The notes beneath the pieces were generated by a model, which worked only from the letters and a program-made list of their open reading frames with translations, was not told where the DNA came from and made no database searches. The translations under genes and the position numbers were made by a program. From contig CADCUA010000592.1 in assembly GCA_902805755.1 (NCBI GenBank), positions 1 through 5,534 of the forward strand: a stretch of 5,534 nt of DNA, in the 5' to 3' direction. Positions within the stretch are counted from its first letter, which is position 1. Every line of letters begins with the position of its first letter. Positions 1-5,534 of this stretch are shown piece after piece. The DNA comes from an uncultured Lysobacter sp. Its GTDB lineage: Bacteria; Pseudomonadota; Gammaproteobacteria; Xanthomonadales; Xanthomonadaceae.

Positions 1-17
1 CGTTAAGCGGCACTCGC

Positions 18-43
18 TGCGCCGGCCGCTACGGACCGGCGCA
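18..43. other. Bulged GC-rich hairpin in the leader upstream of mtnB
   Basis: Positions 18-25 pair with 36-43 without mismatch, and 26-28 (CCG) pair with 32-34 (CGG) around a 3-base loop, leaving A35 as a single bulge. The stem has 11 base pairs. No T-tract follows, so it is not an intrinsic terminator by itself. It could be the 3' end structure of an upstream gene, part of a structured leader, or chance in GC-rich DNA. The window starts too close to it to decide. Confidence 0.4.
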
Positions 44-77
44 ACGCCCGGGTGATGTAACCGGGGCAGGACTCACG

Positions 78-109
78 AAACGGCGCGGGCAACCGCGCCG
101 TTTTCTTTT
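78..109 (+). terminator. Intrinsic (rho-independent) terminator
   Basis: Positions 78-88 (AAACGGCGCGG) and 93-103 (CCGCGCCGTTT) form a perfect 11-bp stem closed by a GCAA tetraloop of the stable GNRA type. The run TTTTCTTTT follows on the plus strand. This is a textbook plus-strand terminator. It most simply ends a rightward gene lying left of the window and isolates mtnB from it. Because it lies only about 70 bases before the mtnB start, it could instead act as an attenuator, though I see no recognised riboswitch. The A-tract on its left also gives a weak T-tract in the minus direction, so it may work both ways. Confidence 0.85.
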
Positions 110-115
110 GCGGGC

Positions 116-138
116 GGTTGCGCCTGCAACCTTTGCAG
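116..138. repeat. Two overlapping inverted repeats upstream of mtnB
   Basis: GGTTGC (116-121) is a perfect inverted repeat of GCAACC (126-131). CTGCAA (124-129) is a perfect inverted repeat of TTGCAG (133-138). The two share positions 126-129, so as RNA hairpins they exclude each other. As DNA, CTGCAA-N3-TTGCAG is a 15-bp dyad of the kind bound by dimeric regulators, 41 bases before the mtnB start. Function is inference; I cannot name a regulator. Confidence 0.4.
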
Positions 139-167
139 CCAATGCATGCGGATGACGGGCCTTGGCC

Positions 168-173
168 TAAACT
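168..173 (+). promoter_or_regulatory. Possible -10 element for a leaderless mtnB transcript
   Basis: TAAACT matches the sigma-70 -10 consensus at four of six positions, including the first T, the A at position 2 and the last T. Counting its last base as -7 puts +1 exactly at position 180, the A of the mtnB ATG. There is no Shine-Dalgarno sequence before that ATG, which fits a leaderless mRNA. I see no good -35 hexamer at the usual distance, so this is only a candidate. Confidence 0.25.
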
Positions 174-179
174 TGCGCG

Positions 180-818
180 ATGAATGAACCTCTTCCCTAC
201 GATCACCAGCGCCTGTCCCACTGCGCGGGCCAGATCATCGTCAACGTGCGCGAGCTTTCGTCGCTGGGCTGGACGCCTGCCACGAGCAGCAACTTCTCCG
301 AGCGTCTGGACGAACGGCACGTGGCGATCACCGTGTCCGGTCGCGACAAGGGCCGGCTGGTCGAGGCCGACATCATGGTGGTCGACCTCGACGGTCGCCC
401 CGTGGCGACGACCCAGAAGTCCTCGGCCGAGACGCTGCTGCATACGCAGCTCTACAAGCGTTTCCCGGATATCGGTTGCGTGCTGCACACGCACTCGATG
501 ACCCAGACGGTCGCGTCACGACTGTTCGCCGGCGCGGGTCAGGTGCGGCTGGAAGGGTATGAGCTGCTGAAGGCGCTGCGCGGCAACGACACCCATGAAG
601 CCGCGGTCGACCTGCCCGTGCTTCCGAACAGCCAGGACATGGACGTGCTCGCCGCGCAGGTGGAAGCGCTGCTAGACCGGCAGCCGATGTGGGGCTATCT
701 CATCGATGGCCACGGGCTGTATGCATGGGGCCGCGACATGGCCGAAGCACGGCGGCACCTGGAAGCATTCGAATTCCTGCTGGCCTGCGAACTGGAACTG
801 AGGAGACTGCAACGATGA
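180..818 (+). CDS. mtnB: Methylthioribulose-1-phosphate dehydratase MtnB
   Basis: A 212-residue cytoplasmic enzyme of the class II aldolase/adducin fold, of usual MtnB length. It converts 5-methylthioribulose-1-phosphate to 2,3-diketo-5-methylthiopentyl-1-phosphate plus water in the methionine salvage pathway. Visible landmarks are the SSNFSERL segment (residues 36-43), the VSGRDKG phosphate-site region (52-58), SSAETLLH (81-88), the zinc-binding HTH (His103 and His105) and the late GHGLYAWG motif with the third zinc ligand His178. Glu128 in GYELLKAL aligns, by my recollection of the human APIP sequence, with its catalytic glutamate. The ATG at 180 gives the expected N-terminus, but no Shine-Dalgarno sequence precedes it. 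The stop codon overlaps the mtnD start (ATGA), indicating translational coupling. A fuculose-phosphate aldolase is the alternative within the fold, but the mtnD and mtnC neighbours settle the call. Confidence 0.95.
   Translation: MNEPLPYDHQRLSHCAGQIIVNVRELSSLGWTPATSSNFSERLDERHVAITVSGRDKGRLVEADIMVVDLDGRPVATTQKSSAETLLHTQLYKRFPDIGCVLHTHSMTQTVASRLFAGAGQVRLEGYELLKALRGNDTHEAAVDLPVLPNSQDMDVLAAQVEALLDRQPMWGYLIDGHGLYAWGRDMAEARRHLEAFEFLLACELELRRLQR
800..805 (+). promoter_or_regulatory. Ribosome binding site of mtnD
   Basis: GAGGAG lies inside the 3' end of mtnB, 9 bases before the ATG at 815. It fixes the mtnD start at 815 rather than at upstream in-frame ATGs such as the one at 689, which would run through mtnB in another frame. 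Confidence 0.75.
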
Positions 819-1375
819 GCCGCCTGCGCATCTTCAACGAGCACGACACCGAGAACCCCCGCGTTTCGACGACCGACCTGGCCGAGATCGCGCGTGAGCT
901 CGCGGCGATCGGCGTGGGGTTCGAGCAGTGGGAGGCCGGCGCGCCGGTCAAGGCGGGCGACGCGCCCGACATCATCCTCGACGCCTACCGGCAGGACATC
1001 GATCGGCTGATCGCCGAGCGCGGCTTCAAGACGGTGGACGTGGTCAGCATCCATCCGGAGCACCCGGACCGCGAGACGATGCGCGGCAAGTTCCTGGACG
1101 AGCACTTCCACAAGGAAGACGAGGTGCGTTTCTTCGTGGACGGCTCGGGCCTGTTCACCCTGCACGTGGAAGACAACGTCTACGAGATCCTCTGCGAGAG
1201 AGGCGACCTGATCGCGGTGCCCGACTCCACGCTTCACTGGTTCGACATGGGCCCGGATCCGAGCTTCGTGGCGATCCGCTTCTTCACCGAGGCGGACGGC
1301 TGGGTCGGCCATTTCACCGGCACGGACATCGCCAAGCGGTTCCCGCGCCACGAGCGGGGCGGTCAGACGGGCTGA
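815..1375 (+). CDS. mtnD: Acireductone dioxygenase MtnD (ARD, cupin family)
   Basis: A 186-residue cytoplasmic cupin enzyme. It oxidises acireductone (1,2-dihydroxy-3-keto-5-methylthiopentene) with O2. With Fe(II) bound the products are 4-methylthio-2-oxobutanoate and formate, the route to methionine. With Ni(II) the family gives methylthiopropionate, formate and CO; sequence cannot tell which metal is used in vivo. The four metal ligands are visible: His97, His99 and Glu103 in [11 protein letters not shown] and His141 in STLHWFD. Their spacing is that of the characterised Klebsiella enzyme, offset by one. The second cupin motif (residues 129-150, GDLIAVP onward) and the C-terminal [12 protein letters not shown] segment are intact. 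The start at 815 is supported by GAGGAG 9 bases upstream and the 4-base overlap with mtnB, so the two genes are almost certainly one transcript. Confidence 0.96.
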   Translation: MSRLRIFNEHDTENPRVSTTDLAEIARELAAIGVGFEQWEAGAPVKAGDAPDIILDAYRQDIDRLIAERGFKTVDVVSIHPEHPDRETMRGKFLDEHFHKEDEVRFFVDGSGLFTLHVEDNVYEILCERGDLIAVPDSTLHWFDMGPDPSFVAIRFFTEADGWVGHFTGTDIAKRFPRHERGGQTG

Positions 1376-1535
1376 CCGGCGTGACGTCGTTCGCGACGAC
1401 CACGCAGGTGCGAACAACCGCGCCCCGACTGCGGGCAGGCCCCGGCCGCAACTGCTTCGCCATCTTTTCAACGCGCAGCCCGATCCCGCTGCGCGCCTCG
1501 GCCCTTCCGCGCCTCCATAACGGACACCTGCAAGC

Positions 1536-2231
1536 ATGCCCATACGCGCGATCCTCACCGATATCGAAGGCACGACCAGCAGCATCACGTTCGTCAAGGA
1601 CGTGCTGTTCCCGTATGCACGTCGTGCGCTGCCGGGCTTCATTGCCGAGCACGGTACGGAGCCCGACGTGCGGCGCTGGCTGGACGTGGTCGCGAGCGAA
1701 CACGGCGGCATCTGCGACGATGCGATGATCGCCGAGGTGCTGCAGGGCTGGATCGATTCGGACCGCAAGCACACGGCGCTCAAGGCGCTGCAGGGCATGG
1801 TCTGGGCGGACGGCTACCGCAACGGCGACTTCGCCGCGCATATGTACGCCGATGCGACCGAGTCGCTGCGCGAGTGGCATGCGGCCGGCATTCCGCTGTA
1901 CGTGTACTCGTCCGGCAGTGTCGCGGCGCAGCACCTGTTCTTCGGACACAGCGAGGCCGGCGACCTCACGCCGCTGTTCCAGGGCTGGTTCGACACCGAA
2001 ACCGGTGGCAAGCGCGAAGCGGAGAGCTACCGGCGCATCGCCGCGGCGATCGGCGTCGAGCCCGGGCACATCCTGTTCCTGTCCGACATCGTCGAGGAAC
2101 TCGATGCCGCGCGCGAGGCCGGCCTGCAGACGGTGTTGCTCGATCGCCGCGAGGACTACGCGCAGCCACGACTCGACGAAGCCACGCATGGCCATCGGCG
2201 GGTGGAGTCGTTCGCCGATATCGGGGTCTGA
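1536..2231 (+). CDS. mtnC: Enolase-phosphatase E1 MtnC
   Basis: A 231-residue HAD-superfamily enzyme of usual length. It first enolises 2,3-diketo-5-methylthiopentyl-1-phosphate and then removes the phosphate to give the acireductone used by MtnD. HAD motif I is [12 protein letters not shown] with Asp9 as the likely nucleophile and Glu11 in place of the usual second aspartate, a hallmark of this subfamily. Motif II is YVYSSGS (Ser125/Ser126), motif III includes Lys159 in TGGKR, and motif IV is [10 protein letters not shown] with Asp184. The helical cap (about residues 15-110) includes the substrate-specificity region. The gene lies 160 bases after mtnD on the same strand and is probably co-transcribed, although the gap is long for this operon. 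Its start has no clear Shine-Dalgarno sequence; GGA at 1522-1524 lies 11 bases before the ATG and is weak. The protein matches the family at its first residues, which supports ATG 1536. Confidence 0.95.
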   Translation: MPIRAILTDIEGTTSSITFVKDVLFPYARRALPGFIAEHGTEPDVRRWLDVVASEHGGICDDAMIAEVLQGWIDSDRKHTALKALQGMVWADGYRNGDFAAHMYADATESLREWHAAGIPLYVYSSGSVAAQHLFFGHSEAGDLTPLFQGWFDTETGGKREAESYRRIAAAIGVEPGHILFLSDIVEELDAAREAGLQTVLLDRREDYAQPRLDEATHGHRRVESFADIGV

Positions 2232-2268
2232 GGTAGACGCCGGCTGATTGCGCGCGCAAGGCCCGCGC

Positions 2269-2288
2269 ATGCGGATGCCGCGTTTTCT
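2269..2288 (+). terminator. Weak candidate terminator after mtnC
   Basis: ATGCGG (2269-2274) and CCGCGT (2278-2283) pair over six positions, one of them a T-G pair, around a 3-base loop. TTTCT continues at 2284-2288. The hairpin begins 38 bases past the mtnC stop, a sensible place for the end of the mtn transcript. The stem is short and the T-tract is interrupted, so this is only a candidate. Confidence 0.35.
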
Positions 2289-2385
2289 CCAATCAGTCCG
2301 AGTGCGATAACGCGCCGGCGGCAGCGTGCTGCTGCATGTCCGATGACGCGAAACCCGGCCCAGCTGTTTGATGGTCGCGCCTTTA

Positions 2386-2401
2386 GTGGCGACGGCGCCA
2401 C
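2386..2401. other. Hairpin between the convergent mtnC and phosphoesterase genes
   Basis: GTGGCG (2386-2391) is a perfect inverted repeat of CGCCAC (2396-2401) around ACGG. On the minus strand it comes about 37 bases after the stop of the phosphoesterase gene, so it could stabilise or help end that transcript. Neither side has a T-tract, so it does not qualify as an intrinsic terminator. The rest of 2232-2437 shows no gene or recognisable element. Confidence 0.3.
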
Positions 2402-2437
2402 CGATACCGCCGCATTGCAATCGATGCGCTCGACACC

Positions 2438-4054
2438 CTATTCAACCGCGTCCTGCAATCGATAGCGCGTGCTGCCCCGCTGCTCGCCGGTCCACTCATC
2501 GAAGACGCGAACCTCGACGCGATGCTCGCCCGGCGCGAGATCCGTTGCGAGCGCACCACGCCAGAGGTGCTTCGACGGTTTTGCTTCCGGCGAGCGGTCG
2601 AAGCCGCGCAGTGTGTCGGCCTCGTTGTCGCGCACGTTCTCCGCGAGCAGTCGCGGATCCGGCGCCTCGACGCGCTGCATCCGCCGCCACGGCCCTTCGT
2701 CGATGCGGAATTCGACGCGCGTGTCCTCGCGGCCCATGAACACGTTCGCGTACACGCCCCAGGCGGGATAGGTGCCGCGCCGCAAGACGCGCGGTGCATG
2801 AAGGGACATTGCCTGCGTTACTTCACTGCCCTGCCCCTGCAGGCGCGCCGGGTGCCAGCTCAGCGCGTAGCGTCCGTCGCGCTGGATCTTGAGCCGTGCG
2901 TAGCCGTTCGGCGTACCGTCGCTCATCGTGGTATCGGGGATGCCGCTCGCGTCCTTTACCCCCGACCAGAACGCGCCGCTCACTGCGCCGACGTTGTACT
3001 CGTGCAGCGGCGCTTCGCCATGCCAGCCGGTCTGCGGCCCGTGGAAGAAATGCCGCTGCGCATGGCTGTGCCCGCTGAGCAGCAAAACCTTGCGGAACGG
3101 CTGCAGCATCGCGAACAGCCGCTCGCGATCGGCCGCACGGAACGTCTGCTGGCCGGGCTCCGGCTCGAACAGCGGGATGTGCACGGCGACAACGACGAGC
3201 CGGTCCTTGGTCAGCGTCGCGAGATACCGCTGCAGGAACTCGAACTGGTCCGCGCGCAAGCCACCGATATAAGCCGGCGCCTGGCCCGGCTGCTGGATCA
3301 CGTTGTCCAGCAGCACGAACGCGGCCTCGCGTTCCTCCCAAGCGAACGTGTCCGGCCCGTAATGATGTTCGAACGAACGCAGCGCATCGGCATCGCGCTT
3401 GGACGCAAGGTCCATGTCGTGGTTGCCGGCGACATGCAGCCACGGCGTTCCAAGCTTCGTGGTGACCGCATCGAGCGCGGGATACAACTCGGTGGCGCCG
3501 CGACTGACCACGTCGCCCAGCGTGAGGCCGAGGTCGCCGGGCGGGCGCTCGGGCGCGGTGGCCGGAACACGTGGCAACTCGTGCAGCACCGATTCGATGA
3601 TGTCGCGCTCGTAATAGCCGACGTCGGCCATCGACCGCGTCTGTGTATCGGCGAAGACGAGCACGTCGAGTGCACCGGCGCGGCGCATGTGCGGAATGAG
3701 CGCGAAATCGCCGCAGGCGGATGCGACGGCGCTTCCGTGAGCCGACGAATTCCCTGATTCACGCCAATATGCGGGCAGGCCGTTGGCCCGCGTTGCGGGG
3801 CGGTGTCCTGCCGGCTTGATCACGAATACGGCGCGGTCGCCGCGCGACGCAAGCGTGTATGCGCCGCGGGTATCGGTGCGTACGAGAGCCTCGCCGTCCG
3901 ACACGCCGATGCCGGCCAGGCCGCGTTCGTGTCTCTCGCGAAGTCCGTTCGCATTGCGGTCCTCGAACACCGTGCCCGAGCACGTGTCCGCACGCACAGG
4001 TGCGGACATGGCAAGCGCAAGCGGCAGCCAGAGCAATGCAGTGGATGGGCGCAT
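2438..4054 (-). CDS. Exported calcineurin-like metallophosphoesterase with N- and C-terminal accessory domains
   Basis: A 538-residue protein. Residues 1-22 form a Sec-type signal peptide (MRP start, hydrophobic LLWLPLALAM core, probable cleavage after PVRA before DTCSG), so it should act outside the cytoplasm. Residues 24-80 resemble the SdrD-B-like N-terminal module of this family (GTVFEDRNANG, later GAYTL). The catalytic domain (about 128-365) carries the dimetal motifs: FADTQ (Asp136, Gln138 where classical enzymes have His), LGDVVSRG (Asp181), GNHDMD (Asn211, His212), VHIP (His292) and LSGHSHAQ (His329, His331). A beta-rich C-terminal domain (about 385-538, with KPSKHLWRG) ends the protein. 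The family hydrolyses phosphate mono- or diesters, but its physiological substrate is unknown. The ATG at 4054 is chosen over the in-frame GTG at 4090 because GGAGG lies just before it and the signal peptide begins there. It starts 54 bases after hisIE on the same strand and may be read through from it. Confidence 0.88.
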   Translation of the reverse strand: MRPSTALLWLPLALAMSAPVRADTCSGTVFEDRNANGLRERHERGLAGIGVSDGEALVRTDTRGAYTLASRGDRAVFVIKPAGHRPATRANGLPAYWRESGNSSAHGSAVASACGDFALIPHMRRAGALDVLVFADTQTRSMADVGYYERDIIESVLHELPRVPATAPERPPGDLGLTLGDVVSRGATELYPALDAVTTKLGTPWLHVAGNHDMDLASKRDADALRSFEHHYGPDTFAWEEREAAFVLLDNVIQQPGQAPAYIGGLRADQFEFLQRYLATLTKDRLVVVAVHIPLFEPEPGQQTFRAADRERLFAMLQPFRKVLLLSGHSHAQRHFFHGPQTGWHGEAPLHEYNVGAVSGAFWSGVKDASGIPDTTMSDGTPNGYARLKIQRDGRYALSWHPARLQGQGSEVTQAMSLHAPRVLRRGTYPAWGVYANVFMGREDTRVEFRIDEGPWRRMQRVEAPDPRLLAENVRDNEADTLRGFDRSPEAKPSKHLWRGALATDLAPGEHRVEVRVFDEWTGEQRGSTRYRLQDAVE

Positions 4055-4058
4055 GCGA

Positions 4059-4063
4059 CCTCC
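4059..4063 (-). promoter_or_regulatory. Ribosome binding site of the phosphoesterase gene
   Basis: On the minus strand GGAGG ends 4 bases before the ATG at 4054. The spacing is short but workable, and this is among the best Shine-Dalgarno matches in the window. It decides against the upstream GTG at 4090. Confidence 0.75.
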
Positions 4064-4075
4064 AGGAAAGAGGCG

Positions 4076-4104
4076 ATTATGCGAGCGCACCGCCCCTGGC
4101 GGAA
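4076..4104 (-). promoter_or_regulatory. Possible weak promoter before the phosphoesterase gene
   Basis: On the minus strand CATAAT (4081-4076) matches the -10 consensus at five of six positions. It lies 17 bases after TTCCGC (4104-4099), which shares only the leading TT with the -35 consensus. The -10 is a rare AT-rich spot in GC-rich DNA, and transcription from it would give a leader of about 15 bases containing GGAGG. The poor -35 keeps confidence low. Confidence 0.25.
4090..4102. other. Short GC hairpin between hisIE and the phosphoesterase gene
   Basis: CCGCC (4090-4094) and GGCGG (4098-4102) form a perfect 5-bp stem around a 3-base loop, 7 bases beyond the hisIE stop on the minus strand. 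No T-tract follows in either direction, so it is a poor terminator. It lies inside the spacer of the candidate promoter above. Confidence 0.3.
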
Positions 4105-4108
4105 CCGA

Positions 4109-4723
4109 TCAGCGAGCCGCGTGCCGCTGCCTGAGCACCGTGACGGCATCCGCCAGCGACAGGCCGCGTGCGCGCAACAGCACCTGCAGATGGAACAGGA
4201 GGTCGGCTGCTTCGCCGCAGAGCGCGGCGTCGTCCTGGACCACGGCCGCAAGTGCGGTTTCCACGCCCTCCTCGCCCACTTTCTGCGCGATCGAGCGCGT
4301 GCCCGCTTCGAACAGACGCGTCGTGTAGCTTCCGGCCGGTCGTTCGCGTTCGCGTTCGGCAATGAGTGCATCGAGCTCGGCAAGGAAGCTGCCCGGCGCC
4401 TGCGGAAAGCAGCTCACCGTGCCGAGATGGCAGGTCGGCCCGCGCGGGTTCGCGTACACCAGCAGCGTGTCGCGGTCGCAGTCGGTTTCCATGCGCACGA
4501 GTTCGAGCACGTGGCCCGATGATTCGCCCTTCGTCCACAGCCGCTGCCGGCTGCGGCTGTAGAACGTGACCTGCCCGGTGCGCTGCGTCACCTCGAGCGC
4601 TTCGGCATTCATATAACCGAGCATCAGCACACGCAATGTTGCGGCGTCCTGCACGATGACGGGCAGCAGCCCGTCCTGCTTGGTCCAGGCGAGCGAAGCG
4701 GCGTCGAACGGCTGATCGGCCAT
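4109..4723 (-). CDS. hisIE: Bifunctional phosphoribosyl-AMP cyclohydrolase / phosphoribosyl-ATP pyrophosphatase HisIE
   Basis: A 204-residue cytoplasmic fusion catalysing the second and third steps of histidine biosynthesis, close to the 203 residues of E. coli HisIE. The N-terminal cyclohydrolase domain (about 1-115) shows GLLPVIVQD, the FYSRSRQRLWTKGESSGH signature (54-71), the metal-binding Asp81, Asp83 and Asp85, and the zinc cysteines Cys82, Cys98 and Cys105 at the family spacing of 16 and 7. The C-terminal pyrophosphohydrolase domain (about 116-204) shows SYTTRLFEAG, KVGEEGVETALA (148-159) with its acidic cluster, and GEAADLLFHL (170-179). I chose ATG 4723: GGA sits 7 bases upstream and the N-terminus matches the usual length. 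An in-frame ATG at 4741, adding MTPENQ, lacks any ribosome binding site but cannot be excluded. It follows hisF by 41 bases (23 with the longer start), consistent with one his operon. Confidence 0.95.
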   Translation of the reverse strand: MADQPFDAASLAWTKQDGLLPVIVQDAATLRVLMLGYMNAEALEVTQRTGQVTFYSRSRQRLWTKGESSGHVLELVRMETDCDRDTLLVYANPRGPTCHLGTVSCFPQAPGSFLAELDALIAERERERPAGSYTTRLFEAGTRSIAQKVGEEGVETALAAVVQDDAALCGEAADLLFHLQVLLRARGLSLADAVTVLRQRHAAR

Positions 4724-4764
4724 TTGGTTTTCCGGAGTCATGGGGTGCGAGCGCGACCGTCCGC

Positions 4765-5534
4765 TCACAGGCGGACGGCGACGCCCTGGTCGGCGAGATA
4801 GCTTTTGAGCGCGGGGATCGCAACGGTTCCGGAATGGAACACGCTGGCGGCAAGCGCGCCGTCCGCGTCGGCTTCGCGGAAGACCGCATCGAAATGCTCG
4901 CGCGCGCCGGCGCCACCCGAGGCGATCAGCGGCACGTGGCACAAGCCGCGCACGGCCGACAACTGCTCCAGGTCGTAGCCGCTGCGCACGCCATCGCTGC
5001 CCATGCAGTTCAGAACGATCTCGCCGGCGCCGAGCTCCTGCACCCGCTGCACCCAATCCAGCGTGCGGGCCGCCAACGCCTGTGTTCGTGTCGGATCGCC
5101 GGTGTACTGCCGGACGCGCCATTCGCCGTCGGCGTCTCGCAGGCTGTCGATGCCGACCACCACGCACTGCACGCCAAACGCATCGGCCAGTTCGGCAATC
5201 AGTTCAGGCCGCTGCAGCGCCGGCGTGTTGATCGAGATCTTGTCCGCACCCGTGTGCAGCACCGCACGCGCCTCCTCGACGCTGCGGATTCCACCTGCCA
5301 CGCAGAACGGGATGTCGATGACGCGCGCAACGCGCTCGACCCAATCGCGGTCCACGCAGCGGTCCTGCGGGCTGGCGGTGATGTCGTAGAACACCAGCTC
5401 GTCCGCGCCCTCGTCGCGATAGCGCGTCGCGAGATCGACGATGTCGCCCATGTCGATGTGGTCGCGAAAACGCACGCCCTTCACGACGCGCCCGTCGCGC
5501 ACGTCAAGGCACGGAATGATGCGTCGGCTCAGCA
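4765..5534 (-). CDS. hisF: Imidazole glycerol phosphate synthase cyclase subunit HisF (start codon cut by window end)
   Basis: The cyclase subunit of imidazole glycerol phosphate synthase, a cytoplasmic (beta/alpha)8 barrel. It uses ammonia delivered by the glutaminase HisH to turn PRFAR into imidazole glycerol phosphate and AICAR. Reading the frame to the window edge gives a protein beginning (M)[14 protein letters not shown], the classical HisF start. Only the first base of the ATG is missing, at the position just past 5534. The full protein would be 256 residues, the normal length. Catalytic Asp11 (PCLD) and Asp130 (VVGID) match the residues known from Thermotoga HisF. Also visible are VKGVRFRD (19-26), CVAGGIRS (78-85), ADKISIN (97-103), [10 protein letters not shown] (169-178) and the C-terminal phosphate loop [10 protein letters not shown] (202-211). 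An internal GTG at 5502 opens the same frame but would delete Asp11, so it is not the start. Confidence 0.96.
   Translation of the reverse strand, partial: LSRRIIPCLDVRDGRVVKGVRFRDHIDMGDIVDLATRYRDEGADELVFYDITASPQDRCVDRDWVERVARVIDIPFCVAGGIRSVEEARAVLHTGADKISINTPALQRPELIAELADAFGVQCVVVGIDSLRDADGEWRVRQYTGDPTRTQALAARTLDWVQRVQELGAGEIVLNCMGSDGVRSGYDLEQLSAVRGLCHVPLIASGGAGAREHFDAVFREADADGALAASVFHSGTVAIPALKSYLADQGVAVRL

Noticed and set aside
1..77. The 3' end of an upstream plus-strand gene (stops at 4-6 or 53-55 in two frames)
   Set aside because: A gene ending here is likely given the terminator, but too little sequence is present to choose a frame or recognise a protein.
1..110. A riboswitch or tRNA in the leader before mtnB
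   Set aside because: No tRNA T-arm or CCA end is seen, and no conserved core of the common riboswitch classes is recognisable. Only the hairpins and the terminator can be supported.
3..494. A 163-residue open frame on the minus strand at the left end
   Set aside because: It runs antisense through the N-terminal half of mtnB and straight through the terminator hairpin, without domain similarity.
695..1798. A 367-residue open frame on the minus strand across mtnB, mtnD and mtnC
   Set aside because: It spans parts of three well-supported genes and an intergenic gap, has low-complexity high-GC composition and no recognisable domain.
1314..2420. A 368-residue open frame on the minus strand opposite mtnC
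   Set aside because: It is antisense to a gene with all HAD motifs. The length is explained by few stop codons in GC-rich DNA.
2522..3757. A 411-residue open frame on the plus strand, opposite the phosphoesterase gene
   Set aside because: It is fully antisense to a gene with intact catalytic motifs. Its composition (rich in Arg, Ala, Val, Glu, His) is what high-GC DNA gives on the opposite strand, and I see no family motif in it.
3803..4522. A 239-residue open frame on the plus strand across the hisIE-phosphoesterase junction
   Set aside because: It is antisense to two supported genes and shows no motif.
4724..5167. Extension of the hisIE frame upstream to position 5167
   Set aside because: The extra residues overlap hisF in another frame and resemble no part of HisI. 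The family N-terminus is at 4723 or 4741.

Overview
The window is about two-thirds G+C and densely coding. It looks like chromosomal sequence of a gammaproteobacterium of the Xanthomonadales (Lysobacterales) type, such as a Xanthomonas, Stenotrophomonas, Lysobacter or Luteimonas relative. That placement is an inference from the fused HisI-HisE protein, the HisF sequence and the high GC. I see no mobile element, phage gene, CRISPR array, tRNA or rRNA.

Layout. Positions 1-179 hold no gene I can support. They contain a strong bulged hairpin (18-43), a textbook intrinsic terminator (78-109) and a pair of overlapping inverted repeats (116-138). On the plus strand follow three methionine-salvage genes: mtnB (180-818), mtnD (815-1375, overlapping mtnB by 4 bases) and, after a 160-base gap, mtnC (1536-2231). 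A 206-base convergent intergenic region (2232-2437) separates them from the minus-strand genes. Read on the minus strand, these are hisF (complete but for the first base of its start codon, which lies just past position 5534), hisIE (4723-4109) and a gene for a secreted calcineurin-like metallophosphoesterase (4054-2438).

How the genes work together. MtnB dehydrates methylthioribulose-1-phosphate. MtnC enolises and dephosphorylates the product to the acireductone. MtnD oxidises the acireductone with O2 to the 2-oxo acid precursor of methionine. These are three consecutive steps recycling the methylthio group released by polyamine and other SAM-using reactions. The earlier enzymes (MTA nucleosidase or phosphorylase, MTR kinase, MtnA isomerase) are not in the window. 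HisF and HisIE are histidine-biosynthesis enzymes, and their order suggests the 3' end of a his operon. The phosphoesterase follows hisIE by 54 bases on the same strand, but it is an exported protein with its own strong ribosome binding site. Its substrate cannot be told from sequence.

I do not find a clear new biological system here. The items most worth a second look are the leader upstream of mtnB (a terminator plus mutually exclusive pairings, and a possibly leaderless start) and the uncharacterised exported phosphoesterase at the end of the his cluster.
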